Shown here piece after piece: positions 8,215-19,459 of a DNA stretch of 64,000 nt. This DNA comes from Falsochrobactrum shanghaiense (lineage in GTDB: Bacteria > Pseudomonadota > Alphaproteobacteria > Rhizobiales > Rhizobiaceae). Location: positions 496,001 to 560,000 of the forward strand of contig NZ_QGDB01000002.1 in the NCBI RefSeq assembly GCF_003149535.1. Direction: 5' to 3'. The notes under the pieces were generated by a model that saw only the letters and a program-made list of their open reading frames with translations, was not told the DNA's origin and ran no database searches. Position numbers and translations under genes: made by a program. The stretch's first letter is position 1; each line of letters opens with the position of its first letter.

Positions 8215-9525
8215 TCAGTTGAGGGCCTGATCGCGTGTTTCGACATTGATGAAGAATGCGATGATACCCGCAAGTGCAAGCAGCCCGGCAAAGAGTGCGA
8301 CGGCCAGGTTAAAGCTCTGGCTGACGACGATTGCCAATGCAGATGGTGCAAGCAGCCCGCCAAGCCGCGCCATGGCTCCGGCTGCACCCATGCCGCTTCC
8401 ACGCAAGGCAGTCGGATAGAGTTCAGGCGTAAAGGCATAGAGTGCGCCCCATGTACCAAGCAGCGCAAAGCTCATGATCAGGATGGAGCTGCCGACAACA
8501 ATGGAACTGGTTGCGACCGTGAACAGCGCACAGGCAGCGGCACTGATGAACAGGAATGCAATCAGCGTCTTGCGGCGACCCCAGGCCTCCACGCCATAGG
8601 CAGCAAGAGCATAGCCCGGCAACTGGGCAAGGGCAACGACAACCAGAAAGCCGTAGCCGCGCACAAAGCCGAAGCCTTCACTGGCAAGCTTGGCCGGTAT
8701 CCATGTGAAGATACCATAATAAGACACGGATACGAGGAACCAGATCGCCAGTGTCGTCACCGTGCGCTGGCGCAAATTCGGCGAAAAGAGCTTTTCATCC
8801 GTTACCATGGCCGAGGCGTCCAATACGACCTTGGGCGGCAGTTCCGGCTTGCCATTGCTCCGCAGTACCCGGTTCATCACTTTCTTGGCTTCATCCGCCC
8901 TTCCCGATTTCAGCAGATGCATTGGCGATTCCGGTATCCAGAGGCGCAGCCAGATGCCGATGAGCGCCGGGGCCGCCGTAACGACGAAAATATAGCGCCA
9001 TGCGTCTTCCACGCCTGCAAGGCTTGTCGCCCATGCCGCAAGCGCGATGACAACCGTGCCGACCGCCCAGAAACCTTCCAGCATGACAAGCCAGCGACCG
9101 CGGTTCTTTGCGGGAAGAAACTCCGCCATCATGGCGTAATCGACAGGCAACGTACCGCCCACGGCCACACCGGTGAGAAAGCGCAGGCCCAAAAGTATGC
9201 CGAAACTTGGCGCGAAAGCGGAAAGAAGCCCGAATACGGCATCACAGGCAACCGTGATCAACAGCACATTGCGCCGCCCATAGCGATCAGCGAGCCGTCC
9301 GAAAAATGCCGCCCCAATCAGCATGCCCAGGAAGAATAATGTACCGGTCTGAAGGGCCTCGCCAATGGTGAGGCCGAAGGTCTTGGCAATCGCAGCACCT
9401 GTAAAACCAACTGCCAGAACCTGCATGGCATCCGCAGCCCAGACCAGGCCGAATACGCCTAGAAGATTGCGCTGGAAACGGCCCGTCCCGGCCTGATCCA
9501 GTGTCTGTTCGATAGTCGTCTTCAT
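8215..9525 (-). CDS. MFS transporter, sugar/aromatic acid:H+ symporter type
   Basis: 436-residue inner-membrane protein with about 12 hydrophobic segments in two halves. The loop between helices 2 and 3 reads GRLADRYGRRNVLL, the usual MFS signature, and there is a matching RRK loop (YGVEAWGRRKTLIA) in the second half. LRFLTGVAVGGTLPVDYAMMAEFLP and WIPESP resemble the sugar and aromatic acid/SV2-like branch (metabolite:H+ symporters). The substrate is unknown. It stands alone, converging on alkB. Confidence 0.82.
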   Translation of the reverse strand: MKTTIEQTLDQAGTGRFQRNLLGVFGLVWAADAMQVLAVGFTGAAIAKTFGLTIGEALQTGTLFFLGMLIGAAFFGRLADRYGRRNVLLITVACDAVFGLLSAFAPSFGILLGLRFLTGVAVGGTLPVDYAMMAEFLPAKNRGRWLVMLEGFWAVGTVVIALAAWATSLAGVEDAWRYIFVVTAAPALIGIWLRLWIPESPMHLLKSGRADEAKKVMNRVLRSNGKPELPPKVVLDASAMVTDEKLFSPNLRQRTVTTLAIWFLVSVSYYGIFTWIPAKLASEGFGFVRGYGFLVVVALAQLPGYALAAYGVEAWGRRKTLIAFLFISAAACALFTVATSSIVVGSSILIMSFALLGTWGALYAFTPELYPTALRGSGMGAAGAMARLGGLLAPSALAIVVSQSFNLAVALFAGLLALAGIIAFFINVETRDQALN

Positions 9526-10151
9526 GCTGGTTTCATCCCCTTTTCCGCTTCCGGATAAAATTTAGGGGTCTTTGCTGCGCCTCCCGCAGCCATCTGTCAA
9601 CGAAAGTTTTCTCAGATTCGGGACTTTTAAACGATTTGAGCATAAGTACCCTGTTCCACCCTGCCCAAAACCGCAATTTCAGCCCTGCCGGACGGTCGCA
9701 GACACCAATCAAGGCGAATCGTTTGATCGCGCCTCGATCAAGTCTGAAGCGGGAATCATATCGACATGCCTTTTTTTTGGAGGGGGGGTGCGGATGCTCA
9801 AGCACGCAGGAAACGGGGCTTAACTCCATCTGCGCAGCTCAAGCCCAAAAGAAGAAGGTTGCCGCAATCGGCTCCGCCCCCCGATGCCGGGACAGAGCCC
9901 TCCGCAGAATGGGCGGTTGCCGCCAAGCGACGCCACCATTTCTAATAAAACACTTTATTATTACTCTATAAAATATTGTAATTACAACATATATTAGGGG
10001 TTTAATTTTTTGCCACCCCGCTTCCAGCAGCGATGGCCATCGGCTTGCCATTGGAAAAAGATCGTCTTTGAAGCGTTTCGGAAGGGGGTTGTTAACCTTC
10101 ATTTTTTATTACTTGAGGCCATTCGGGCGACATATCGATGGTTCAGGTATC
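9526..10151. other. Intergenic region upstream of ftsK, AT-rich with a palindrome
   Basis: No gene I can support. An 8-T tract (9771-9778) followed by GGA and a 7-G tract (9782-9788) is a likely slippage site. From about 9943 to 10010 the sequence is strongly AT-rich and contains the perfect palindrome TTGTAATTACAA (9976-9987), a candidate operator or bent promoter region for ftsK. Confidence 0.5.
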
Positions 10152-12620
10152 ATGCGTAATTTGAGAGATAATTTTTCCTTGGCACATGACAACGGTGGGC
10201 AGGCCGCTTCCGATCAGAAGCCCAAGCAGGATGAGCCGCACAATGAGCCATTGTCATCGAGCCCATTGTCATCGAGCAATGCGGCGTGGAAGGTCCATTT
10301 TTCTCTGGGGGAAAATGTACGCTTCACACGCACGCCGGAGGCGGAGCTGGCCCGGCGTCGGGGTGAGCACCTGCCAGACATTAATGAGAGTGCGCGCGTT
10401 CGCAAGGCCGAGGCGTCAACTCTTGATCCTGTAAAGGCAGCAGAATCCCAGCCCATGGCTGTCGCCGCTCTTCAGGAGACCGTAACACAGAATATGGCTC
10501 CCAGCCCGGTGGCCCCTCAGCCCCCTGTCCTGCCCGTGACGCCCAGAATTTCGCCGGAAACAGTTTCTCAACCTGCCGCTCCAGTGAAAGATGAGATGGC
10601 GACAGCAGACGATCCGGCTCTTTCAGCCTTTGCCTATCTGTCGGATTTTGCTTTCTGGGAAGGTTTCGATCTGCCGACCGTGCCGGCATCTGCACCGGCT
10701 GTAGTGCCAACGGAGCCGAAGCGTCCCGCCCCATCGGTGGAGTCGATCCTCGCGCAGTTTCGTATGGTTGAATGGAACAAGCCGAAGGCTGAGGAAGTGG
10801 CCGTCTCAGCCGCGCCATCCGCAGCCGATATTCCGCCAGCACAGAAGCCATCAGCCGATGCAGCATTTGAGAAAGCCGAGGCTTTTACGGATGCCGCCGG
10901 TGAAGCGACCGATGACGACGTGGTCATGGGCCTTGTCGATGCCGGGGAGCATGATGAGGGCGATGATAATCTCGCCGTAGCAGACAATGCATCTGTTGCG
11001 ACTCCGGCACCTGCCCCTGTTTCCACGCCGCCCAAGCCTGCGCCTTCCATCGCTCTTTATCAGCCGCGCCCCCTCCCCCGCGTGGAGACTGTGGTTACTT
11101 CCGGTGATTATGAATATCCGCCGCGCGATCTTCTTCAGGAAGTGCCGTCGCTCGAAGGAAATATCATCACGCAGGAAATGCTGGAACGCAGCGCCGGTCT
11201 GCTCGAAAGCGTTCTGGAAGACTTCGGCGTGCGTGGCGAAATCATCCATGTTCGCCCCGGCCCTGTCGTCACATTATACGAGTTCGAGCCTGCGCCCGGC
11301 GTGAAATCCTCACGCGTCATTGGTCTGGCAGATGATATTGCCCGCTCCATGTCGGCGCTTTCGGCACGCGTGGCAGTGGTTCCGGGACGCAATGTCATCG
11401 GCATCGAATTGCCCAATGCCAATCGCGAAACGGTTTATTTGCGCGAAATGATCGAATCGCGGGCATTCGAATCCTCGAATTATCGCCTGCCGCTTTGCCT
11501 CGGCAAGGGGATCGGCGGCGAGCCGATCATCGCTGAACTTGCCAAGATGCCTCACCTGCTGGTGGCGGGCACCACGGGTTCGGGCAAGTCGGTGGCCATC
11601 AACACCATGATCCTTTCGCTGCTCTACCGCTTCAAGCCGGAAGAATGCCGCCTGATCATGGTGGACCCCAAAATGCTGGAACTGTCGATCTATGACGGTA
11701 TCCCGCATCTTCTGACCCCGGTTGTGACCGACCCCAAGAAAGCTGTTGTAGCGCTCAAATGGGCCGTGCGCGAAATGGAAGACCGCTATCGCAAGATGGC
11801 TCGTCTGGGTGTGCGAAACATAGAGGGCTTCAATCAGCGCGCTTCCTCCGCCATGGGCAAGGGCGAAACGGTGATGTGCACTGTGCAGTCCGGCTTTGAC
11901 AAGGAAACGGGTGAGCCGACCTATGTTCAGGAAGAACTCGACCTGACGCCAATGCCCTATATCGTGGTCATCATCGATGAGATGGCCGACCTGATGATGG
12001 TCGCAGGCAAGGACATCGAAGGTGCAGTGCAGCGTCTGGCGCAAATGGCGCGCGCTGCCGGTATCCATCTTATCATGGCGACGCAGCGCCCGTCGGTCGA
12101 TGTCATTACCGGCACGATCAAGGCAAATTTCCCGACCCGGATTTCATTCCAGGTCACGTCCAAGATCGACAGCCGCACAATCCTCGGCGAAATGGGTGCG
12201 GAGCAGCTTCTTGGACAGGGCGATATGCTCCACATGGCAGGCGGCGGGCGCATCGTGCGCGTGCATGGCCCCTTCGTCTCCGACGAGGAAGTGGAAAAAG
12301 TCGTCGATCACCTGAAAGATCAGGGTCGGCCCGATTATCTGGCGACCGTCACCGAGGACGAGGAAGACGAAGACGCAGCCGTGGATACCGCCGTATTCGA
12401 CAATAGCGCGGTCGGCTCCGAAGATGGCGACGATCTCTATGAGCAGGCTGTAAAAGTGGTGATGCGCGACAAGAAATGCTCCACTTCTTACATCCAGCGT
12501 CGTCTTGGCATCGGCTATAATCGCGCGGCTTCACTCGTCGAGCGCATGGAGCAGGAAGGGCTTGTCGGCCCCGCCAACCATGTCGGCAAACGCGAAATCC
12601 TGACTGGCAATCGCGACTGA
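10152..12620 (+). CDS. ftsK: FtsK/SpoIIIE-type DNA translocase lacking the N-terminal membrane domain
   Basis: About 822 residues. The first ~320 residues are a proline/alanine/acid-rich linker. Then come the alpha and beta motor domains with Walker [17 protein letters not shown] and Walker [14 protein letters not shown], and a C-terminal gamma winged-helix ([33 protein letters not shown]) that in FtsK reads KOPS and contacts XerD. No transmembrane helices are visible at the N-terminus, unlike classical FtsK with four. ATP-driven pumping of DNA during chromosome segregation is the family role; how this form reaches the septum is unclear. I prefer the ATG at 10152 to the upstream TTG at 10068. 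It has its own terminator. Confidence 0.9.
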   Translation: MRNLRDNFSLAHDNGGQAASDQKPKQDEPHNEPLSSSPLSSSNAAWKVHFSLGENVRFTRTPEAELARRRGEHLPDINESARVRKAEASTLDPVKAAESQPMAVAALQETVTQNMAPSPVAPQPPVLPVTPRISPETVSQPAAPVKDEMATADDPALSAFAYLSDFAFWEGFDLPTVPASAPAVVPTEPKRPAPSVESILAQFRMVEWNKPKAEEVAVSAAPSAADIPPAQKPSADAAFEKAEAFTDAAGEATDDDVVMGLVDAGEHDEGDDNLAVADNASVATPAPAPVSTPPKPAPSIALYQPRPLPRVETVVTSGDYEYPPRDLLQEVPSLEGNIITQEMLERSAGLLESVLEDFGVRGEIIHVRPGPVVTLYEFEPAPGVKSSRVIGLADDIARSMSALSARVAVVPGRNVIGIELPNANRETVYLREMIESRAFESSNYRLPLCLGKGIGGEPIIAELAKMPHLLVAGTTGSGKSVAINTMILSLLYRFKPEECRLIMVDPKMLELSIYDGIPHLLTPVVTDPKKAVVALKWAVREMEDRYRKMARLGVRNIEGFNQRASSAMGKGETVMCTVQSGFDKETGEPTYVQEELDLTPMPYIVVIIDEMADLMMVAGKDIEGAVQRLAQMARAAGIHLIMATQRPSVDVITGTIKANFPTRISFQVTSKIDSRTILGEMGAEQLLGQGDMLHMAGGGRIVRVHGPFVSDEEVEKVVDHLKDQGRPDYLATVTEDEEDEDAAVDTAVFDNSAVGSEDGDDLYEQAVKVVMRDKKCSTSYIQRRLGIGYNRAASLVERMEQEGLVGPANHVGKREILTGNRD
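10248..10277 (+). repeat. 15-bp tandem duplication inside ftsK
   Basis: Two exact adjacent copies of CCATTGTCATCGAGC, in frame, coding for PLSSS twice in the disordered linker. A copy-number change would keep the frame. Confidence 0.8.
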
Positions 12621-12654
12621 TGATCGAAGGATAGAGGGACTAAACCGTTTCTCC

Positions 12655-12685
12655 AGCCGGGGCATTCAAAAGGCCCCGGCTTTTT
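12655..12685 (+). terminator. Rho-independent terminator after ftsK
   Basis: Stem AGCCGGGGC / GCCCCGGCT with a 9-base loop followed by a run of T, 35 bp after the ftsK stop. Confidence 0.85.
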
Positions 12686-12720
12686 ATCAAACATATCCAG
12701 CCACTTATGACGCCTGCTTG

Positions 12721-12828
12721 CTAAAGCGTGTCGCGATCTTTCAGATACGCTCCTTACGCTTTAAGTTGTTGTTTTTACACATGTCGTTATCCCGAAACCG
12801 GTTCCCACTTTCGGGCGACATGCTTTAG
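12721..12828. repeat. Palindromic repeat, Bru-RS-like, copy A
   Basis: About 108 bp bounded by CTAAAGCGTGTCG and CGACATGCTTTAG. It contains internal GATCTTTCAGA, CTCCTTACGCTTTAAG and GAAACCGGTTCCCACTTTCG blocks. The same element recurs at 37460-37546, 44085-44192 and 45044-45212. It resembles the Brucella repeat family Bru-RS as I remember it. Confidence 0.85.
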
Positions 12829-12939
12829 ATGCTTGTCAAGCTGCCAGTTTTGGTTAATAATTTGTTTATTCGCACATTCTTGACGCATTGGCGGGCGCAA
12901 CCCGAAGCTGTGCCCTGCCCGAAATAGGGAGAATGATCG

Positions 12940-13119
12940 ATGAAAAGCATTATAATCGGGCCTACTGGCAAGGACCGGCCAGTGACACCGCAAATATTGC
13001 AAAACGTACAATCACAAATGCCGAAACCTTCCGAGGATCGGACACAGGTATGCAATGTGCTGAGACTGTCAAAAGGCGGTTATTCGCACCGTCGGCGCAG
13101 GGCGCATAAATACGCATAA
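12940..13119 (+). CDS. Possible 59-residue basic small protein
   Basis: An ATG with GGGAGA 7 nt upstream opens a 60-codon frame beginning MKSIIIGPTGKDRPVTPQ and ending in a strongly basic tail (YSHRRRRAHKYA). A second frame, with ATG at 12933, is open over almost the same stretch, so the openness may be chance. No family is recognised and there is no downstream partner. The remainder of 12829-13249 shows nothing else clear. Confidence 0.25.
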   Translation: MKSIIIGPTGKDRPVTPQILQNVQSQMPKPSEDRTQVCNVLRLSKGGYSHRRRRAHKYA

Positions 13120-13249
13120 TAAGCGCAGGCCGGTTTGTCTGGCATATACGGCAAAGCACACGAACACGTTCTTTTGTGCGACGCAGACTTTTTAAAAAAC
13201 GGCATCTGGGGTATGGGAAGGCGGTCGCCCCCAACGATCGGAATATACC

Positions 13250-14008
13250 ATGCCCATCCCCGCCGAAAGTAACGGAGACTTGCAAGCAAAACCTTCCAGA
13301 ACGCTTCTCGTTTTCATGGCGATTCTGGGAGCTTTTTTGTTCGCACTGTTTGCTGGTCTGGGAATCTGGCAGGTCGAGCGCTTGCAGTGGAAGCTTGATT
13401 TGATCGCGCGCGTCGATGAGCGCGTGAATGCGGAGCCTGTGGCAGCACCGGGCCGGGACAACTGGGCCAATGTCAACAGGGCCGACGATGAATACAGGCG
13501 CGTTACCCTTACCGGCACTTATCTCAACGACAAGGAAGTGCTTGTCCACGCCCTGACCGAGCGCGGGGCGGGCTATTGGCTGCTGGTGCCCATGCGCTCA
13601 TCCGATGGAACACTCACCTTCATCAATCGCGGCTTTGTGCCAAAAGAGAAGGTCGATCCCGCATCGCGGCCCGACACGCAGATTTCAGGCGAAACTACGG
13701 TGACGGGCTTGTTGCGCATGCCGGAACCGGAGGGCTTCTTTCTTCGCCCCAATGATCCTGAGCGTGACGACTGGAACTCCCGCGATGTCGTGGCATTTGC
13801 AGCCAGAAAAAATCTGGGCCACGTCGCCCCCTATTTCATCGATGCAGACGCAAACCCCGACCCCGACAAGGTTCTCATCGGCGGCCTGACGGTCGTAACC
13901 TTCCGTAACCACCACCTGTCTTATGCCATAACCTGGTTTGCACTTGCGGCCATGGTTGTCGGCGCCGCCATTTTTATCTGGCGGCACGAGCGCAAGCTGA
14001 AAAGTTAA
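13250..14008 (+). CDS. SURF1-family oxidase assembly protein
   Basis: 252-residue inner-membrane protein with a hydrophobic helix near each end (about 20-42 and 222-243) and a large periplasmic middle part. The N-terminal helix is followed by GIWQVERLQWKLDLI, the typical SURF1 W-x-R-x-x-WK pattern; GAGYWLLVPM, FINRGFVP and HLSYAITWFALA near the end are also family signatures. SURF1 helps insert heme a into terminal oxidases. No oxidase genes adjoin it here, which is unusual, since it normally sits in cyo or cta clusters. It converges on lpd with a 4-bp overlap. Confidence 0.88.
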   Translation: MPIPAESNGDLQAKPSRTLLVFMAILGAFLFALFAGLGIWQVERLQWKLDLIARVDERVNAEPVAAPGRDNWANVNRADDEYRRVTLTGTYLNDKEVLVHALTERGAGYWLLVPMRSSDGTLTFINRGFVPKEKVDPASRPDTQISGETTVTGLLRMPEPEGFFLRPNDPERDDWNSRDVVAFAARKNLGHVAPYFIDADANPDPDKVLIGGLTVVTFRNHHLSYAITWFALAAMVVGAAIFIWRHERKLKS

Positions 14009-15399
14009 ATATGCAGTGCGTGGCCGAGCGCCTTCATACAGGCTTCGGCGAAACCTTCGCTCAGCGTCGGATGAGCATGAATGGTTCCGGCAATATCCTC
14101 CAGCCTTGCACCCATTTCGATCGCCTGCGCAAAGGCAGATGAGAGTTCGGAAATGCCCGCGCCCACGGCCTGAACACCAAGAAGAACATGGTTGTCGGAC
14201 CGTGCAACCACCCGGATCATGCCATCTTCACGCTTGAGGGTCATGGCGCGACCGCTGGCCTGAAACGGAAAAACAGCCGTCTGGATGCTGATGCCGGATT
14301 TGCGCGCTTCATCCGCTGTCAATCCAACCGTGACGATCTCGGGATCGGTGAAACAGACAGCGGGAATGCATTGCTTGTCCCATATCTGTTTGCCGCCTGC
14401 GATAATCTCGGCCACCATTTCGCCTTGCGCCATGGCGCGATGCGCCAGCATGGGTTCGCCGGTGACATCGCCAATGGCAAAGACACCGCGCATGGATGTA
14501 CGGCAGCGATCATCGATGCGGATGAAACGACCATCCATATCCAGCCGGATTTCGCTAAGACCCCAGCCATCCGTCTGCGGCTTGCGCCCAACGGTCACAA
14601 GAACCTTGTCGGCCTCTATCCGCTGGATGACGTCATCCGTTGTCCGGATTTCCAGTGCCTGACCGTCTTCAGACAGACCTTTGGCAGAGGTGCCCGTGAG
14701 AACGTCAATGCCAAGCTGCTCAAGCCGCATCATCACCGGGCGGGTAAGCTCAGCTTCATATTGCGGCAGAATGCGCTCCGCAGCCTCGACAATTGTAACT
14801 TTCGCACCAAGCTTGGCAAAAGCCGTGCCGATTTCCAGACCGATATATCCGCCGCCTATAATGGCCAGCCGCTGCGGTATTTTTTCCAGCGAGAGCGCCT
14901 CCGCCGATGAAATAACCTTCCCGCCAAAGGGCAATGCCTCAATTTCCACCGGCACGGAACCGGTGGCGATGACAATATTTTCCGCATGAACAGTCTGCCG
15001 CCCTGTGTCGGTTTCAACCAGCACGGTTTTACCGTCGAGAAAACGTGCCTGTCCCTGAAACATCCGGACATGCGCTTTTTTCAGAAGTGCTGCCACTCCC
15101 CCGTTAAGGCGATTGACGATGCCGTCCTTCCATTCCATCGTCCTTGGGAAATCGATCGACGGATTTTGGGCTTTTATGCCGAATTCACCCTTGCCGGCAA
15201 AAACAGTCAACCGATGGAATTCATCCGCCGCATGGATCAGCGCCTTGGAAGGAATGCAGCCGATATTCAGGCAGGTTCCGCCCAGCCGCTTCTTTTCCAC
15301 CAGAACGGTATCGATGCCGAGTTGGCCAGCGCGAATGCCGCAGACATACCCGCCCGGCCCGCCGCCGATGATCAGAAGTTTGCACGAAATCTCGCTCAT
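14005..15399 (-). CDS. lpdA: Dihydrolipoyl dehydrogenase (E3) of the branched-chain keto acid dehydrogenase
   Basis: Flavoprotein that reoxidises dihydrolipoamide on E2 and makes NADH. The N-terminal FAD motif is IIGGGPGGYVCGIRA, the redox-active disulfide is GGTCLNIGCIPSKAL, the NAD-binding motif is IIGGGYIGLEIG, and the catalytic His-Glu pair is in HAHPTLSEGFAEA at the C-terminus. 464 residues, normal length. GGAAGG precedes the start. It follows E2 by 4 bp and is the last gene of the E1alpha-E1beta-E2-E3 operon, so it is the dedicated E3 of that complex (often named lpdV). Confidence 0.93.
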   Translation of the reverse strand: MSEISCKLLIIGGGPGGYVCGIRAGQLGIDTVLVEKKRLGGTCLNIGCIPSKALIHAADEFHRLTVFAGKGEFGIKAQNPSIDFPRTMEWKDGIVNRLNGGVAALLKKAHVRMFQGQARFLDGKTVLVETDTGRQTVHAENIVIATGSVPVEIEALPFGGKVISSAEALSLEKIPQRLAIIGGGYIGLEIGTAFAKLGAKVTIVEAAERILPQYEAELTRPVMMRLEQLGIDVLTGTSAKGLSEDGQALEIRTTDDVIQRIEADKVLVTVGRKPQTDGWGLSEIRLDMDGRFIRIDDRCRTSMRGVFAIGDVTGEPMLAHRAMAQGEMVAEIIAGGKQIWDKQCIPAVCFTDPEIVTVGLTADEARKSGISIQTAVFPFQASGRAMTLKREDGMIRVVARSDNHVLLGVQAVGAGISELSSAFAQAIEMGARLEDIAGTIHAHPTLSEGFAEACMKALGHALHI

Positions 15400-15403
15400 C
15401 GCA

Positions 15404-16693
15404 TCAGCCTTCCACGAAGATCATTGCAGGCGTTTCGGCCAGTTTTTTCAGTTTCTGTACGAAAACCGCAGCATCCCAGCCGTCGATGACCCGATGATCA
15501 AAACTGCACGAAAGGTTCATCATCTTGCGCGGTACAAATTGCGTACCGTCCCACATGGGACGTATGGCGATTTTATTGACACCGATAATCGCTACTTCCG
15601 GGCGGTTGATGATAGGTGTCGTGGCGATTGCCCCAAGCGGTCCCAGCGATGTGATCGTGATGGTCGAGCCTGACAGCTCGTCACGCTTTGCCGTGCCGTC
15701 GCGCGCCGATTGCGTCACGCGGGCAAGCTCGCTGGCTACAGCAAAAATATTCATGCTTTCGGCGTGACGAACGACCGGCACGATCAGCCCATTGGGTGTC
15801 TGCGTTGCAATGCCGACATGGACACCGCCAAACTGGCGGATAATATCCGCCTCATCATCGAAATGGGCATTCAGGCCCGGCTGTTCCTTCACCGCCTTGA
15901 CAATGGCGCGAATGATGAAGGGCAACAGAGTCAGGCGTGGGTGCCCCTCTTTTTTCTCGTCATTAAGACCGGTGCGCAGGCGTTCAAGATCGGTGACGTC
16001 CACTTCTTCGACGATGGTTATATGCGGAATATGCCGCTTGGCTTCGGCCATGCGCTCGGCGATCTTGCGGCGCAGACCCACGACCTTGATTTCATTGACC
16101 GAAGTATCCGCTGCATAGCCCGATAGGGGCTGCGCTCCCGGCTCATAGGATTGGAAATAGGCATCCAGATCTTCATGGGTGATGCGCCCTGCAGGGCCTG
16201 TGCCGGGCACACGGCGTAAATCGACGCCTGCTTCGCGCGCCCTCAGCCGTACCGAGGGGGTAGCCAGCGGCCTCTCCCCTTCCAGACGCACCGGGCCAGC
16301 ACCGGCAAAGGAGCGGACTGTGTTTTCCTGTTTTGGAGCAATGTGTTTGTGCGGGACGGGCGTTTGCAGCAAAACCGGAGCCTCTGCGGCTTCTGCTTCC
16401 TGCGCTTCGATCTTCTGCGGAGGCGGCACCTGTTTGGTTTCAACCGCCCCGCTCTCGATTTGCAACCTCACCAGTTCGGACCCAACCGCGATTTTATCGC
16501 CGATTTCGCCATTGATCGCCACCACAGTCCCCGCGCGCGACGAAGGAATTTCCACCGTCGCCTTGTCCGTCATGACGGCTGCGAGCAGATCATCCTCGCG
16601 CACGATGTCGCCCGGCTTCACATGCCACTCGACCAGTTCGGCTTCCGCAACCCCTTCACCGACATCGGGGAGTTTAATCGAGAACTCGGCCAT
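15404..16693 (-). CDS. bkdB: Branched-chain alpha-keto acid dehydrogenase E2, dihydrolipoyl acyltransferase
   Basis: About 429 residues with three parts: a lipoyl domain (residues 1-76, lipoylation lysine in AAVMTDKATVEIP), a peripheral subunit-binding domain (TPSVRLRAREAGVDL...AGRITHEDLDAYF), and a C-terminal catalytic domain with CSFDHRVIDGWDA supplying the active-site His. It transfers the acyl group from lipoamide to CoA in valine, leucine and isoleucine breakdown. The start at 16693 (MAEFSIKLPDVGEG) is chosen because GGGGAGGG lies just upstream; the longer frame adds 29 unrelated residues. It sits 13 bp after E1beta and 4 bp before E3. Confidence 0.93.
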   Translation of the reverse strand: MAEFSIKLPDVGEGVAEAELVEWHVKPGDIVREDDLLAAVMTDKATVEIPSSRAGTVVAINGEIGDKIAVGSELVRLQIESGAVETKQVPPPQKIEAQEAEAAEAPVLLQTPVPHKHIAPKQENTVRSFAGAGPVRLEGERPLATPSVRLRAREAGVDLRRVPGTGPAGRITHEDLDAYFQSYEPGAQPLSGYAADTSVNEIKVVGLRRKIAERMAEAKRHIPHITIVEEVDVTDLERLRTGLNDEKKEGHPRLTLLPFIIRAIVKAVKEQPGLNAHFDDEADIIRQFGGVHVGIATQTPNGLIVPVVRHAESMNIFAVASELARVTQSARDGTAKRDELSGSTITITSLGPLGAIATTPIINRPEVAIIGVNKIAIRPMWDGTQFVPRKMMNLSCSFDHRVIDGWDAAVFVQKLKKLAETPAMIFVEG

Positions 16694-16706
16694 ATCGCCC
16701 TCCCCC

Positions 16707-17720
16707 TCAGGCTTCCATAATCGATATGAGCGCCCGGCCCACGCGCTGCGGACCGGGGAAATAGGCCCATTCCTGTGCATGGGGATAGGGCGTATCCCAA
16801 CCCGTCACCCGAAGGATCGGGGCTTCGAGATGGTAAAAGCAATCACGCTGCACCAGAGCCGCCAGTTCCGCACCATATCCGCAGGTCAGTGTTGCTTCAT
16901 GCACGATCACGCAGCGCCCGGTCTTGCGGATGGAGGCCATGATGGTTTCGGTATCGAGCGGCAGAAGTGTGCGCAGATCGATGATTTCGGCATCGATGGC
17001 AACTTCCTCCGCCGCTGCCAGCGCCACATGGACCATGGTTCCATAGGCCAGCACCGTGACGGCGCTGCCTTCGCGGCGAATGGCGGCCTTGCCAAGCGGT
17101 ACCGTATAATACCCCTCCGGCACCTCACCCAGCTCATGCTTTTTCCATGATGTAACCGGTCGGTCATGGTGCCCGTCGAAGGGACCGTTATAAAGCCGTT
17201 TCGGCTCGAACATGATAACCGGATCGGCATCCTCGATTGCAGCCAGAAGCAGGCCCTTCGCGTCGGCAGGTGTGGAGGGCATCACCGTTTTCAATCCGGA
17301 AACATGGGTGAAAAGCGCTTCCGGGCTTTGGCTATGGGTCTGTCCGCCATAGATACCGCCGCCCGATGGCATGCGAATGACGATGGGACAGGTGAATTCA
17401 CCCGCGGAGCGATAACGCAGGCGCGCCGCTTCCGATACGATCTGATCGTAAGCTGGATAGACATAATCGGCAAACTGGATTTCCACGCAGGGCCTGAGAC
17501 CATAGGCGGCCATGCCGATGGCAGTGCCGATGATTCCAAGTTCGCTGATCGGCGTGTCGAAACAGCGCTCCTTGCCATATTTCTTTTGCAGTCCCGCCGT
17601 GCAGCGGAATACACCGCCGAAATAGCCGACATCTTCGCCAAACACGATCACTTTCTGGTCGCGCTCCATGGCAATATCATGCGCGCTCTGGATAGCCTCG
17701 ATCATCGTCATTCTGCTCAT
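16707..17720 (-). CDS. bkdA2: 2-oxoisovalerate dehydrogenase E1 subunit beta
   Basis: 337-residue transketolase-like beta subunit of the branched-chain keto acid dehydrogenase. Family segments include FGEDVGYFGGVFRCTAGL, DTPISELGIIGTAIGMAAYG, RMPSGGGIYGGQTHSQSPEA and VIDLRTLLPLD-like (IIDLRTLLPLDTETIMAS). With the alpha subunit it decarboxylates the branched 2-oxo acid on thiamine diphosphate. It begins 3 bp after the E1alpha stop and is followed at 13 bp by E2, so translation is probably coupled. Confidence 0.93.
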   Translation of the reverse strand: MSRMTMIEAIQSAHDIAMERDQKVIVFGEDVGYFGGVFRCTAGLQKKYGKERCFDTPISELGIIGTAIGMAAYGLRPCVEIQFADYVYPAYDQIVSEAARLRYRSAGEFTCPIVIRMPSGGGIYGGQTHSQSPEALFTHVSGLKTVMPSTPADAKGLLLAAIEDADPVIMFEPKRLYNGPFDGHHDRPVTSWKKHELGEVPEGYYTVPLGKAAIRREGSAVTVLAYGTMVHVALAAAEEVAIDAEIIDLRTLLPLDTETIMASIRKTGRCVIVHEATLTCGYGAELAALVQRDCFYHLEAPILRVTGWDTPYPHAQEWAYFPGPQRVGRALISIMEA

Positions 17721-17723
17721 TGC

Positions 17724-19459
<1,736 letters not shown>

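Noticed and set aside
9533-9829. 98-codon minus-strand frame
   Set aside because: Crosses the T8/G7 tracts, no RBS, no family.
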